Positions 25,379 to 34,183 of a stretch of 44,121 bases of DNA are shown here, in pieces; the first letter of the stretch is position 1; every line of letters begins with the position of its first letter. Under the pieces are notes generated by a model, which saw only the letters and a program-made list of their open reading frames with translations, was not told the origin of the DNA and did not search any database. This stretch comes from E44-bin32 sp041573795 (GTDB lineage Bacteria > Chloroflexota > Anaerolineae > Anaerolineales > E44-bin32), in the NCBI GenBank assembly GCA_041573795.1, contig JBFFQB010000012.1, positions 1 through 44,121 of the forward strand. Direction: 5' to 3'. The position numbers and the translations under genes are program-made.

Positions 25379-26380
25379 TCATTCTTCATCTTCTGTGTGT
25401 GATGCGCTGGGCAAAGGATGTTCCATGAAGAAGGTCACCATGAGCTCTGAGGCGCTCAGGTCACGGGAGGTCATTCCCACAAAGGGGATCGGACGGCCGC
25501 CAGGCCAGGTATGGCCACCGTCAACTACGGTGTACAAAATGACCTCCGCGTCCTGTGAACACTCCGAATAATGCACTCTCTCGATCGCATCACCTTGTGA
25601 TTGTTGACTCGGTGGCAGGCTGCATAGGTTGTAAGCTGCCCACTGGTCCACCCAAAGTTCCGTTGCGGTGAGGGTGGGGGTTGGCATATGTCCCTGGCGA
25701 AAAAAGGGTAATACCCATTCGTCGCGCTCTCTACCAACATAGGGCACAATGGGATCGCGAGTGCCGTGAAAGGCGATGAGAGCTACAGACCGTTCGGGCT
25801 GACATGCAAGGAGAGCGCTTGAGACTGGCGCTGAAACTGTGCTAATCGCGGCAATCTGGTCGCTTAGTTCGCATGCCAGACGCAGAGTCATCGCTCCGCC
25901 ATTGGAAAAGCCGCTCACGAAAATACGCTGGCGGTCTATCTTGAGTTGGGTGGTGAGGTGATCGATGAGTTCCCTGATAAAACCGACATCATCTGCGCCG
26001 CCTCGGGAAAAGGAAGGGTCGGCGTTCCAGCGTTGGGGGAAACCAGTACCTTGCGGATAAACCACGACGGCAGAGCTGTTCCCAGCCGCGGAATTCAAAT
26101 TCGAAAAAAACTGCTGACCGTGAGGATTAGAGCTTAACCCGTGAAGGTTGATGATCAACGGCAGCGGTTGGTTCGCCTCAGGTGTCTCTGGGATATAGAG
26201 AAGGAAGCAGCGTTGACCACCGCTGGTTTCAATTGTATGAACAGAGCGACCCGGATTGGACGTGTCGTTAGAAGGGAAGGCACAGGTGAGGGTCGGACCA
26301 ATGCCCCAATAAAGCATGCCAGCAAGGCACAATATACACAGAAGGAGAAGTATGAATAGGACCCTACGCCGATCGCTCAC
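25379..26380 (-). CDS. Secreted polyhydroxybutyrate depolymerase/feruloyl esterase-like hydrolase
   Basis: 333 residues. An N-terminal hydrophobic segment (residues 7-25) acts as signal or anchor. The alpha/beta hydrolase core shows the oxyanion region INLHGLSS, nucleophile elbow GFSNGGA, acid region FHGTRDPIVPY and catalytic His in GGHTWPGG, all typical of the LpqC/PHB-depolymerase (esterase family 1-like) group. It probably cleaves esters of polymers or plant phenolics outside the cell. The start is a GTG at 26380 with GGAG upstream. Confidence 0.85.
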   Translation of the reverse strand: MSDRRRVLFILLLLCILCLAGMLYWGIGPTLTCAFPSNDTSNPGRSVHTIETSGGQRCFLLYIPETPEANQPLPLIINLHGLSSNPHGQQFFSNLNSAAGNSSAVVVYPQGTGFPQRWNADPSFSRGGADDVGFIRELIDHLTTQLKIDRQRIFVSGFSNGGAMTLRLACELSDQIAAISTVSAPVSSALLACQPERSVALIAFHGTRDPIVPYVGRERDEWVLPFFRQGHMPTPTLTATELWVDQWAAYNLCSLPPSQQSQGDAIERVHYSECSQDAEVILYTVVDGGHTWPGGRPIPFVGMTSRDLSASELMVTFFMEHPLPSASHTEDEE

Positions 26381-26568
26381 AAGATAGGATCTCCGATCAA
26401 CGAAATTCCAGGTAACGCTTGAATTTTAACTGCCCTTGGAGTCTATACCGACTCAGCGTGGTTTACCTCGTTCTTACCCATGACTCCTGATGAGGATGAA
26501 ATTTAATAGGCCTGGGCCTGGAATACGATACCGGAACACGCTCGCAGCCTGGTTGTTGCAGCCCCTTA

Positions 26569-27120
26569 TTAGGTTTGCTTCAGTTTTTCTGCATAGTTCT
26601 GGCGGAATTTTTTAAGTTTGGGTGCGACAACCATCATACAGTAGCCCTGACCGGGATTCTTGCGATAGTAGGCTTGGTGATATTCCTCGGCGGGATAAAA
26701 CGTTGAAAGCGGTTCGACTTGCGTAACGATAGGATTCTTCCAGATCTCCTGGGAATCCAACGCCTCAATCAGCTCCTCAGCCGTTTGCTTTTGCTGCTCG
26801 TCATGGTAAAGGACAATCGAGCGATACTGTGTTCCAACATCGGCGCCCTGGCGGTTTGGCGTCGTTGGATCATGGACGCTGAAAAAGACCTCCAGGACTT
26901 GGCGGAAAGTGATTGCCTCGGGATCATAGCTAATCTGGATCACCTCTGCGTGACCTGTTGTCCCCGAACAGACCAATTTGTAATCCGGGGAGGGGTGCTC
27001 CCCACCGGCATACCCAACCACAACCTTCTCAACACCCACTAATTCTTCAAAAACAGGCTCAAGACACCAGAAACAACCGCCTCCTAGTGTGGCCATCTCT
27101 ATTCTCGTGTTTGCCGTCAT
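26569..27120 (-). CDS. msrA: Peptide methionine sulfoxide reductase MsrA
   Basis: MsrA reduces methionine-S-sulfoxide in damaged proteins. 183 residues, the normal length for a single-domain form. The catalytic motif GGGCFWCLEPVF is near residue 14, followed by VVVGYAGGEHPSPDY, GHAEVIQISYDP, FFSVHDPTTPNRQGADVGTQYRS and YCMMVVAPKLKKFR, all family signatures. It lies downstream of a GTPase gene with an inverted repeat between. GGAGGGAGC directly precedes the ATG. Confidence 0.96.
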   Translation of the reverse strand: MTANTRIEMATLGGGCFWCLEPVFEELVGVEKVVVGYAGGEHPSPDYKLVCSGTTGHAEVIQISYDPEAITFRQVLEVFFSVHDPTTPNRQGADVGTQYRSIVLYHDEQQKQTAEELIEALDSQEIWKNPIVTQVEPLSTFYPAEEYHQAYYRKNPGQGYCMMVVAPKLKKFRQNYAEKLKQT

Positions 27121-27227
27121 GCTCCCTCCATGCGTTCATTCTGTTTCCCTATAGTTTTATCCGATCATGTTCCAGAAAAGGATTAAGAAAGCATTACTGA
27201 TTCCTTGCGAGATTTCTCGCATGAAAA

Positions 27228-27284
27228 GTGGGAGGGGCACGTCTTGCTTGCCGAAGGCGCAGGTGCAAGCTTTCGTGCCCCCAC
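27228..27284. repeat. Long imperfect inverted repeat between GTPase and msrA genes
   Basis: The outer arms 27228-27241 and 27274-27284 pair over at least 11 bp with one bulge (GGGGCACG with CGTGCCCC, then GTG with CAC). An inner stem CTTGC/GCAAG sits at 27243-27269. No T-tract follows on either strand, so it is not a classic terminator. A smaller hairpin (TGCGAG/CTCGCA, about 27205-27222) lies beside it. It could be a structured RNA or a decayed mobile repeat. Confidence 0.45.
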
Positions 27285-27318
27285 ATTGATTCAGAGCTGA
27301 GCGTGAAAGGATAGGTGT

Positions 27319-28305
27319 TTAGATCTTCAACTCGACGATGTCGCCATCCTGGAGAACATAATCGCGGCTAACCATTTGACCATCGAAATCGGAGCTGCCC
27401 CAAAGCTTTGCTGATTTGAGTTTCTCAGCAAAATCTTTGTGCACCTTTCCGGCAAATTCCTCGACAGTTGTCCCGATGTCTAAAACAAAGGGTGCATTCT
27501 TATCCGGTTCCCGCCCTGGTGCTTTTGAATAGACACGCATGATCTTCAGATCCTCAAAAATGGCTTTTTGAAGATCTTCAAGGCCAAAACCTGTTACAGC
27601 CGAAAGTGGCATACAGCGCCACCCTCCCTCAAGTAATTCACAGAAGACATGGAAATCTTCAAGCTGGCTCTCATCATCGCACTTGTTCACCACGACCAGG
27701 ATGGGCTTGGCATACCAGCGGCGATCGTCTGGATAGTGATCAATCCGGTCTTCGGCTATGATGCCGCTGTCAGTCAAGGTTGCCACTGTTGATTCGAGCT
27801 GATCGAACGGTGTTGCCAGCAGATCAACCATGATAAGGATCATATCCGCTCGCCGCAGCAGATCGAGCAACTCCGGCTCCAAGAACTCGCGATCAAGGGC
27901 GGGGGTGTCGATCAATTGCACCTGGATGTTCTCAATCGGCATCATGCCGGGTGTTGGCTGCCATGTAGTGAAAGGGAAGTCTGCCACCTCTGGGGTGGCA
28001 TTCGTCACGGAAGCGACGAAAGCGGATTTACCCGTGTTCGCAAGACCAACGATGGCAACCTGTCCCGCCCCTTCCTTGTCGATCTGGAATACCGAGGTTG
28101 CACGACCCGTCTTCTTGCGCGCTTCACTAGCGTCCTTCAACTTTGAAAGTTTTCGCCGCAGGTCTGCCCGCAGATGGTCGGTCCCCTTATGCTTCGGGAT
28201 GACGCTCATCATCTCTTCGAGAAGACCGATCTTCTCCTCATTGGTCTTGGCTTCCCGAAAGCGCTCTTCGATTTTGTAATAATTTGGTGGAAGATTGGTG
28301 GGCAT
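27319..28305 (-). CDS. DRG/Obg-type GTPase with TGS domain
   Basis: 328 residues. After a charged helical N-terminal part, the G domain has G1 GLANTGKSA, G2/G3 FTTWQPTPGMM and DTPAL, G4 NKCD and G5 SAVTG. The C terminus is a TGS domain (from about residue 270, VEEFAGKVHKDFAEKLKSAK ending in DYVLQDGDIVELKI). This is the developmentally-regulated-GTP-binding (DRG) subgroup, more usual in archaea and eukaryotes and tied to ribosomes and translation. The start at 28305 has GAGGAAA upstream; the frame is open further upstream but without a ribosome site. Confidence 0.88.
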   Translation of the reverse strand: MPTNLPPNYYKIEERFREAKTNEEKIGLLEEMMSVIPKHKGTDHLRADLRRKLSKLKDASEARKKTGRATSVFQIDKEGAGQVAIVGLANTGKSAFVASVTNATPEVADFPFTTWQPTPGMMPIENIQVQLIDTPALDREFLEPELLDLLRRADMILIMVDLLATPFDQLESTVATLTDSGIIAEDRIDHYPDDRRWYAKPILVVVNKCDDESQLEDFHVFCELLEGGWRCMPLSAVTGFGLEDLQKAIFEDLKIMRVYSKAPGREPDKNAPFVLDIGTTVEEFAGKVHKDFAEKLKSAKLWGSSDFDGQMVSRDYVLQDGDIVELKI

Positions 28306-28534
28306 CGCTTTAGTTTCCTCGAGCCTTAAACACAGAACACAACAGGACAGCCAAGTGGCCATTTCGTGGTCCTCTTGATTGTATCGAAATTTGAGGCAGA
28401 AGGAAGGGGCCCGCGGTGGCAACCTCTCGCGTACATCGCCAGTCCATCGATGTGCGCGCATCAAGATTATGAATAAATTGTATTTGTGAATTTTTGGCTG
28501 CTACAGCGAAGCTGGGAGCTGTTAGGTGTAGTAA

Positions 28535-29314
28535 CTATTCTATGAATGCGAAGGACTCAGCTATGCGCTCAGCTACAGAGATCAAGGTTACACCGGCGCT
28601 GGCCGGCGACGAACCATAAAATCGCGCCACGGTTTCATCCTGAATTGCGACGGCCAGATACCAGTTAATGGTGATTTCTTCCTCACCCGAAACCAGCAAG
28701 GCGCGAGCGGCCACTTCGGATGCGTTGATGCTATCGAAAGCGACATCCTGGATTGGCCGCACTAATTGAAGCTCGGTGTAATCCTGTTCTAACTCGCGGA
28801 TCACCGCTTCAAGCACGTTGCGGGGATTGGTAGCATCGATATTATCGGGCAGTCGATAGGAGCTGGCTTGATCGAGCAGGATTTCAACAAACAGGGCTGA
28901 ATTGCCGGAGAGTACGTCCGGATCCCCAACTCTGATCCCCTGGCCATAGTCGAATGCATCAAGCTCAGGGGGCACGAGGATCGAAACCCCCAATCGTCGG
29001 GATTCGTACAGCTGCCACTGGCCAGCGAAGAGGATTGGCGTGGCTACGGGCGTCAAGCTGGTCTCCGGGGATGCAGTTGCCTCCACTGTCACTACCTGGA
29101 AAGGGGTTGGCGAGGGTGGGGAGGTGGGTGTTTTCGTCACAGTTGGGGTGAGCGTATATTCTGGTGGAAGCGTCGGTGCACTGAAGGCTGCCTCGGTTGG
29201 AGCCGCTGTTCCGACTTCCACAACAGGGGGGTCGGTCGAACGCAATCCTCCCAATGCAGAACAACTCTGCAGGAAGATGCCAGTAAGTAGAAAGATAGAG
29301 ATTCTATGGCACAT
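28535..29314 (-). CDS. Predicted lipoprotein with Pro/Thr-rich linker
   Basis: About 259 residues. It opens MCHRISIFLLTGIFLQSC with a plausible lipobox ending at Cys18, then a Thr/Pro/Ser-rich linker to about residue 75, then a globular domain of alternating strands and helices ending SVAERIAESFAFIE. The domain resembles surface proteins of unknown function; no catalytic motif is seen. Pro/Thr linkers of this kind are common in Chloroflexota surface proteins. The start is uncertain: ATG 29314 gives the better signal, while TTG 29368 adds 18 residues. Neither has a clear ribosome site. Confidence 0.65.
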   Translation of the reverse strand: MCHRISIFLLTGIFLQSCSALGGLRSTDPPVVEVGTAAPTEAAFSAPTLPPEYTLTPTVTKTPTSPPSPTPFQVVTVEATASPETSLTPVATPILFAGQWQLYESRRLGVSILVPPELDAFDYGQGIRVGDPDVLSGNSALFVEILLDQASSYRLPDNIDATNPRNVLEAVIRELEQDYTELQLVRPIQDVAFDSINASEVAARALLVSGEEEITINWYLAVAIQDETVARFYGSSPASAGVTLISVAERIAESFAFIE

Positions 29315-29377
29315 AGCTGAGAGTATGGCGGAAAGGAGAGCTTGGGTCAAGAAAACCCTAAGGGTCAAGGGGTGTGG

Positions 29378-30022
29378 CTATTGGCGCAGAAGCACCTTTG
29401 CGCTGTCGCAGTTCTCCTGCATCTGCTCATAGAACAACCCGACGTGAAGACCATCCATGAGCGCATGATGTCCCTGGACCGATAAGGGCATGGCCTGTCG
29501 GTCTTCGGCCTCGTAGATCTTGCCCCATGCTATCCGGGGCACTGAATCTGCCGGATGGAAATGTGTGGGATGCATGAAACTGGTAAAGGAAACCCAGGGG
29601 ATGCTGGTCATGAAGAGCAAATCATCCTGATTGGGTTCGTCTGCAAGCGTCGGGTTTGCCTTCACTTGCTCGATGGTATTGGCAGCGTTCAGCGCAAAAC
29701 TAGAGAAGTCAGGCTCATACTCCATGGTGCAGAAACTGAAGAGGTTATCGGGCGTAAGGATAGTGATCGAGGGGTGGACGGTGTCGTGCTCAACAACCTC
29801 CTCACCTCGAATTCTCCAGCGAAAATTCTCTATTTGATTTGCTGTATACGCCAGCAAATATGTGATGGCGATGGTTAAACTGGCCGGGTGCATTCGTGCA
29901 GCCGGGATCATGTGATCGACGTTGATCGTGGCGGTCATATTGAAATGGGGGTAATCGACATGTTGATAGGTTTCGAAGTGGGTGCGACGCGGCCAGGTCT
30001 CTAAATCGATGGATCTAGCCAT
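29378..30022 (-). CDS. Chloramphenicol acetyltransferase (CatA)-fold acetyltransferase
   Basis: 214 residues. The CatA-type signature with the catalytic His and structural Asp is present as VQGHHALMDGLHVG near the C terminus, and the N-terminal RRTHFETYQ and central FTSFMHPTHFHPADSVPRIAWGK match the family. The protein acetylates a hydroxyl group using acetyl-CoA. Many chromosomal members do not confer chloramphenicol resistance, and whether this one does cannot be told. GGAGG lies upstream; the ATG begins 5 bases after the stop of the upstream lipoprotein gene. Confidence 0.88.
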   Translation of the reverse strand: MARSIDLETWPRRTHFETYQHVDYPHFNMTATINVDHMIPAARMHPASLTIAITYLLAYTANQIENFRWRIRGEEVVEHDTVHPSITILTPDNLFSFCTMEYEPDFSSFALNAANTIEQVKANPTLADEPNQDDLLFMTSIPWVSFTSFMHPTHFHPADSVPRIAWGKIYEAEDRQAMPLSVQGHHALMDGLHVGLFYEQMQENCDSAKVLLRQ

Positions 30023-30027
30023 TTTTT

Positions 30028-30696
30028 TTACCCTCCTGGAGAAGGCGTGGGTGCGGGCATTCCCTCGACAGAAATATCATCCGTATAGATGGGAGACAAG
30101 TTTCCTAATAGATCACGGTATTGGACTCGAACATAGAAACCGGTCCAATTGATTGGGACCGGATATAAGAACGACTTCTGCTCAACAAAGGGCAGCCATG
30201 GCGCAGCGTTGAAATCTGCATCGAGCGAGCCGTAATGGCCGGTGCTGTAGCGCATCTCGGTCACGGATGCTTCCGTTCCAAAGGCGGTAAAGCGCACGTG
30301 CATTTCAATCGACTCGCCAGCAATGGCGCCGATACAACAGTTGCCCTCCTCGATCAGCACATCCCCCACGATGAGCGGGGGTGTCGTTGGAGATAAATTG
30401 GGGGCCGCAGTGCTTAGCGCTGGTGCACGTGTTGCCAGGTAGGATATTTGTGTACCGTACTGCGCGTTCTGGGTTGAAAGGTAAGCAAGCTGCGTGGCCA
30501 TGGCTTCGATCAAATCATCTTGCTGTTCGAGTTTTTGTTGGAAGGTGGGAAGGGGTGGTTCCAGTGGGTCCGCTGGTGTTATCTCGGTTCGCTGATCTAC
30601 GATGCGCTCGACAGTAAGCAGGCCGCAGGCAGTCAAGCTCAAAAAGAGGATGTTTGCCATGAGGAAGATCCAAGACTTATTAATAAATGTCTTCAT
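30028..30696 (-). CDS. Predicted lipoprotein
   Basis: 222 residues. It starts MKTFINKSWIFLMANILFLS with a lipobox LTAC at about residue 24, then a predicted coiled-coil segment (FQQKLEQQDDLIEAMATQLAYL, about 51-72), a Thr/Pro linker, and a beta-rich domain with a Cys pair (GNCCIGA) and FYVRVQYRDLLGNLSPIY. It is not a recognised family. It ends in a Pro-rich tail. AGGAGA lies 8 bases before the ATG. It sits between the Agl23-like gene (19 bases) and the acetyltransferase gene, so probably in one transcript. Confidence 0.7.
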   Translation of the reverse strand: MKTFINKSWIFLMANILFLSLTACGLLTVERIVDQRTEITPADPLEPPLPTFQQKLEQQDDLIEAMATQLAYLSTQNAQYGTQISYLATRAPALSTAAPNLSPTTPPLIVGDVLIEEGNCCIGAIAGESIEMHVRFTAFGTEASVTEMRYSTGHYGSLDADFNAAPWLPFVEQKSFLYPVPINWTGFYVRVQYRDLLGNLSPIYTDDISVEGMPAPTPSPGG

Positions 30697-30715
30697 GTGT
30701 ATTCTCCTGAGTTCA

Positions 30716-33700
30716 CTACGGAGCCATACTTGCGCCCTGGCATATCCCGGGATCAAATCGAATGACGCGGTCAGAGCCAGCGTCACTGACCCACAGGCGG
30801 CAATCAGGATCAAAGGCGATCCCGGCCGGCAGAATCATGCCCCTGCTGGTAAAACCTAGCAAATAATCTCCCTCGCGCGTGAAACAAAGCACGCGCCCAC
30901 CCTCGGGATCTGTAGCGCAAAGTTGTCCTTGCGGGCTGACGGCTATGTAGGGTTTGTTTTCGATCGATTGTCCGAACCAGGCTTCGATCGGCCATTCCCC
31001 AACCGCATCAAATTGCAATGCTGCCCGCTCCTCAAAAACCTGGAGGCGCTGATTCCAGGTATCCGCGATCCACACCTTTCCAAGATTATCAACAGCAATC
31101 CCAACCGGTTCATCCAGATTTCCAAGGCTTAGCCCGCCAGAACCAAATGAGCCGAGAAACAACCCTTCGAGTGAGAAGACCAGGACGCGCTTGTTTCCCG
31201 TGTCGACCACAAAAAGGCGCCCCTGCGCATCCATCGTCACAGCGCGGGGACCGTAGAGCCCTGCAGGGCTCAAACTGGCTGCACTGGTGTCATAGGTATG
31301 AATAAACTCACCTTCCTGGTTGAACCGTTGGATACGATGGTTCCATGTGTCGATCACAATGACACTGCCATCTGAAGCGACCGTAAGATCCCAGGGCTGG
31401 TTAAAACCACCTGGCGGCGGCTCACCGGTGGAGGTATCCGCGAAAAAGCCCCAGACCTGCTGCAGTTCAGCCGATGATGAAAAGACTTGCACACGGTGAT
31501 TGTTGCTATCGGCAATATACACCAGGCCATTTGAATCAACCGCCAGCCCGCGCGGGTCGGAGAATAGCCCAGGGGTAGCTCCGCTACCGCCGATGATGGC
31601 ATCCGGTTGCAAGTCAAGCATCAGCTCACCATAGAGGTCCTGCCAGGTCCTTTCAGCATCAGCTGGGCTTGCATCTACCAGCCCCCAAACACCGGAGACA
31701 TAATCCTCCCGGATATACATCTTCATACGGCTGGCAGGTTGCCATCCCCTGGCAGTCACATCATGACCGGAAAGTTGGCCGTAGCGCTCGTAATCTCGAG
31801 CAAACCAGATGTCCCATAAGGCAGCCATCATCGCGCGGTTGCTTAGCGTTTCTTTGAAGCTTTGCCAATTCAAGCTGTTGTAATCCTCGCGTGGCCACCA
31901 TAGACGCTCAAACTCAATGCTCTTATAGGCATCTCCGAGGTAAGCCTCGTAGCGCGGCGCGTTAGTATCGCTGGCGAAAACCACCGGGTATTCGCGGAGA
32001 CTGCGATTGGGCTCCGTACCAAAGGCGAAGGCCTGGGGATAGTCACGAAGGTACCACCAGAAGGGATAAGCGGCGTCATTATCATATGCAACAGCCAGCT
32101 CAAGCCCACCAGTCGTTCGTTGGGAGAGTTCTTCGACCATGGTCATTGCCCACCCAGGTCCCGGAGCCGCATGGGCGTAGACAAGGTATTCTTTGGCGCT
32201 ATCGCGGTTTATAAAAGCTGCTCTAAACGCAGTGCGCGCCGTTTGTAGTAGGAGCAGTACAAGGAATGACATCGTTGCAAGTTCAAGAAATTGAAAGGTC
32301 TTGAAATCGCGGGTTAGTCTCAAGATGAACAGAACCGCAACAACTGCCAAGGCTAACGGCAACAGCCACCCGGTGAACTGCTCTATGCCTTGAAAGACGG
32401 TACTCAACGAAGGTTGAATGCCGCCAATAAAGCGCAAAGCCCGCGCCAAGGCAAAGAGGACAACCAGGCCCAAGGCCAGGACAGTTGCACCACGAAGTGA
32501 GAAGAACCGCCGCAATGAATCTTGGTTGAAGACTGCTCCAAACCACCACCCGGAAAGCAGGATCATCGGTAGTGTGAGGTGAACCGTGATCCAGGGCATG
32601 CGTTCTCCTGCATAGGAATAAATCAGCAATGCGGTCACTGCGCTGTAGATTAAGAATGCAACGAGCATGGGTTCAAGATTACCTTCGCCATCTCTTTGGT
32701 CGTTAGCTGCCACGAACTTTTCCTTACGCCCAAATTGCAAGAAGGCGAAGAAGGTTCCGAACATGGTCCCCAGTGCTGGGAGAAACTCATATAAGGGGAT
32801 TTGCAGCAGCGCATAGTAAAACCAAGGTTGACTGCCGCGTTCAACACCTTGCTGGACAAGCCAATAACCGAGTGAGCCGACCAGCCCTGAAAAGAGTCCG
32901 AAAGGATTGCTGAAGAGGGAGGTGAATAGCGGTACATAGATCAGGATGAAGATCCCGGCTGAATGAAGCCATCGCCGGCGGTCCCAAATCAATCCTATGG
33001 CCAGCGAAGTTAGCATAAGCATGACTACGATCGCCGTTGTACGAGAAATTGAGCTAGTCTCGTTATATGCCATTGGGTCCCAGCCGAGCGCTTGCGCAGG
33101 CAGAGCGCCCAAGAGCGGCAGGGTCATCGTTATCATGATCAGAAACACGTCGAGCAGAGGGTACTCGTAGCGCAGCCTGTTGCCGAAGGCGCGGATCAAG
33201 GAGACGATAACCAGAATGACTCCCACCAAACCCAGGACGGCACCGATAAAGACCAGCGAAGAGGTCATTGGAACCGCAGCCTCACCAGCGGCTGAACGCT
33301 CCCGCAGGAATTCGATGAGCGCCGTGCCCAGGCCGAATATACTCACGGAAACCGCTGCCCCGAAGACAGTCTTGAGGCGTGGTGACGGCCATACTGCCTT
33401 CAACCACTGGATCACGAGCCAAACCGCCAGAAAAATTAGCCATTGGGCGATCTGAATGTAAAAAGTCTCCTTCGTTGCAGCATGCAGCGCCAGGCTGGCC
33501 GCCAGAAGGTAGAGCCAGCGATCTTGCCTGGACTCGAGATAGCGGAATACCGCCCAGAGGGTTAAAAGGGATTCAACTACAACGAAGATCTCATTGCGGG
33601 CGTAACGCGAGTAGTAGAGTATGTATGGACTGAAGAGTAGCAGAACGGCGGCGGCCAAGGCCCCATGTTTATTGAACCACCTGCGCAAGGGCCAGGCGAG

Positions 33701-34015
33701 AGCTATGGCGGCGATACCGGCAAGTGCAGCGGGTAGCCTTGCGGATATATCGTTATCCCCAAAGATAAAGTAGGACAGGTTGAGCAGATGGAATTGCAGT
33801 GGCCCATGAGAGACCGGGTTGTGTTGATAGCTGCCTCCATCAAACCAAAGCCAGGCAAAATATACATGATTGATCTCATCATGACTCATCACGCGCTCTC
33901 CCAGGTTGATGGTTCGCGAGAGGATGGCCACGATCATGATGGTGAACAGGATCCAGGTTGAGGGATCTCTAAGCCAGCGTGGGATTGATGAATTGACGGA
34001 AGCTGATTTGATCAT
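30716..34015 (-). CDS. Agl23-like membrane glycosyltransferase-fold protein with C-terminal NHL propeller
   Basis: About 1099 residues. The N-terminal 600 or so residues are a GT-C/PMT-like membrane part (TIGR03663-type, flippase-activity-associated Agl23) with the acidic loop SHDEINHVYFAWLW, then GPLQFHLLNLSYF and YYSRYARNEIF, and more than ten helices. A soluble domain follows. From about residue 810 there are six or so NHL repeats (PRGLAVDSNGLVYIADSNNH, PVGIAVDNLGKVWIADTWNQ). In archaea Agl23-like proteins act in lipid-linked glycan handling; the role in bacteria is not settled. The start at 34015 has an AGCAGG-like site; ATG 34045 is in the same frame. Confidence 0.82.
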   Translation of the reverse strand: MIKSASVNSSIPRWLRDPSTWILFTIMIVAILSRTINLGERVMSHDEINHVYFAWLWFDGGSYQHNPVSHGPLQFHLLNLSYFIFGDNDISARLPAALAGIAAIALAWPLRRWFNKHGALAAAVLLLFSPYILYYSRYARNEIFVVVESLLTLWAVFRYLESRQDRWLYLLAASLALHAATKETFYIQIAQWLIFLAVWLVIQWLKAVWPSPRLKTVFGAAVSVSIFGLGTALIEFLRERSAAGEAAVPMTSSLVFIGAVLGLVGVILVIVSLIRAFGNRLRYEYPLLDVFLIMITMTLPLLGALPAQALGWDPMAYNETSSISRTTAIVVMLMLTSLAIGLIWDRRRWLHSAGIFILIYVPLFTSLFSNPFGLFSGLVGSLGYWLVQQGVERGSQPWFYYALLQIPLYEFLPALGTMFGTFFAFLQFGRKEKFVAANDQRDGEGNLEPMLVAFLIYSAVTALLIYSYAGERMPWITVHLTLPMILLSGWWFGAVFNQDSLRRFFSLRGATVLALGLVVLFALARALRFIGGIQPSLSTVFQGIEQFTGWLLPLALAVVAVLFILRLTRDFKTFQFLELATMSFLVLLLLQTARTAFRAAFINRDSAKEYLVYAHAAPGPGWAMTMVEELSQRTTGGLELAVAYDNDAAYPFWWYLRDYPQAFAFGTEPNRSLREYPVVFASDTNAPRYEAYLGDAYKSIEFERLWWPREDYNSLNWQSFKETLSNRAMMAALWDIWFARDYERYGQLSGHDVTARGWQPASRMKMYIREDYVSGVWGLVDASPADAERTWQDLYGELMLDLQPDAIIGGSGATPGLFSDPRGLAVDSNGLVYIADSNNHRVQVFSSSAELQQVWGFFADTSTGEPPPGGFNQPWDLTVASDGSVIVIDTWNHRIQRFNQEGEFIHTYDTSAASLSPAGLYGPRAVTMDAQGRLFVVDTGNKRVLVFSLEGLFLGSFGSGGLSLGNLDEPVGIAVDNLGKVWIADTWNQRLQVFEERAALQFDAVGEWPIEAWFGQSIENKPYIAVSPQGQLCATDPEGGRVLCFTREGDYLLGFTSRGMILPAGIAFDPDCRLWVSDAGSDRVIRFDPGICQGASMAP

Positions 34016-34183
34016 AGGATAGGACCTGCTGGAGTTTACCTCCAAATTGTTAGGATCTGGACCTCACAAACTTTAAATTATTACGCTTGCAATGGTATCA
34101 AACCAAGCTGGATCCTTCGAGAAATCATGACTACAACCCCACGATCAGGGTCCGCTTGGCTCCGGCTCAATAACCTGAGGCGG

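Noticed and set aside
27228..27284. Terminator for the GTPase gene
   Set aside because: No T-tract follows on the minus strand, so only an inverted repeat is claimed.
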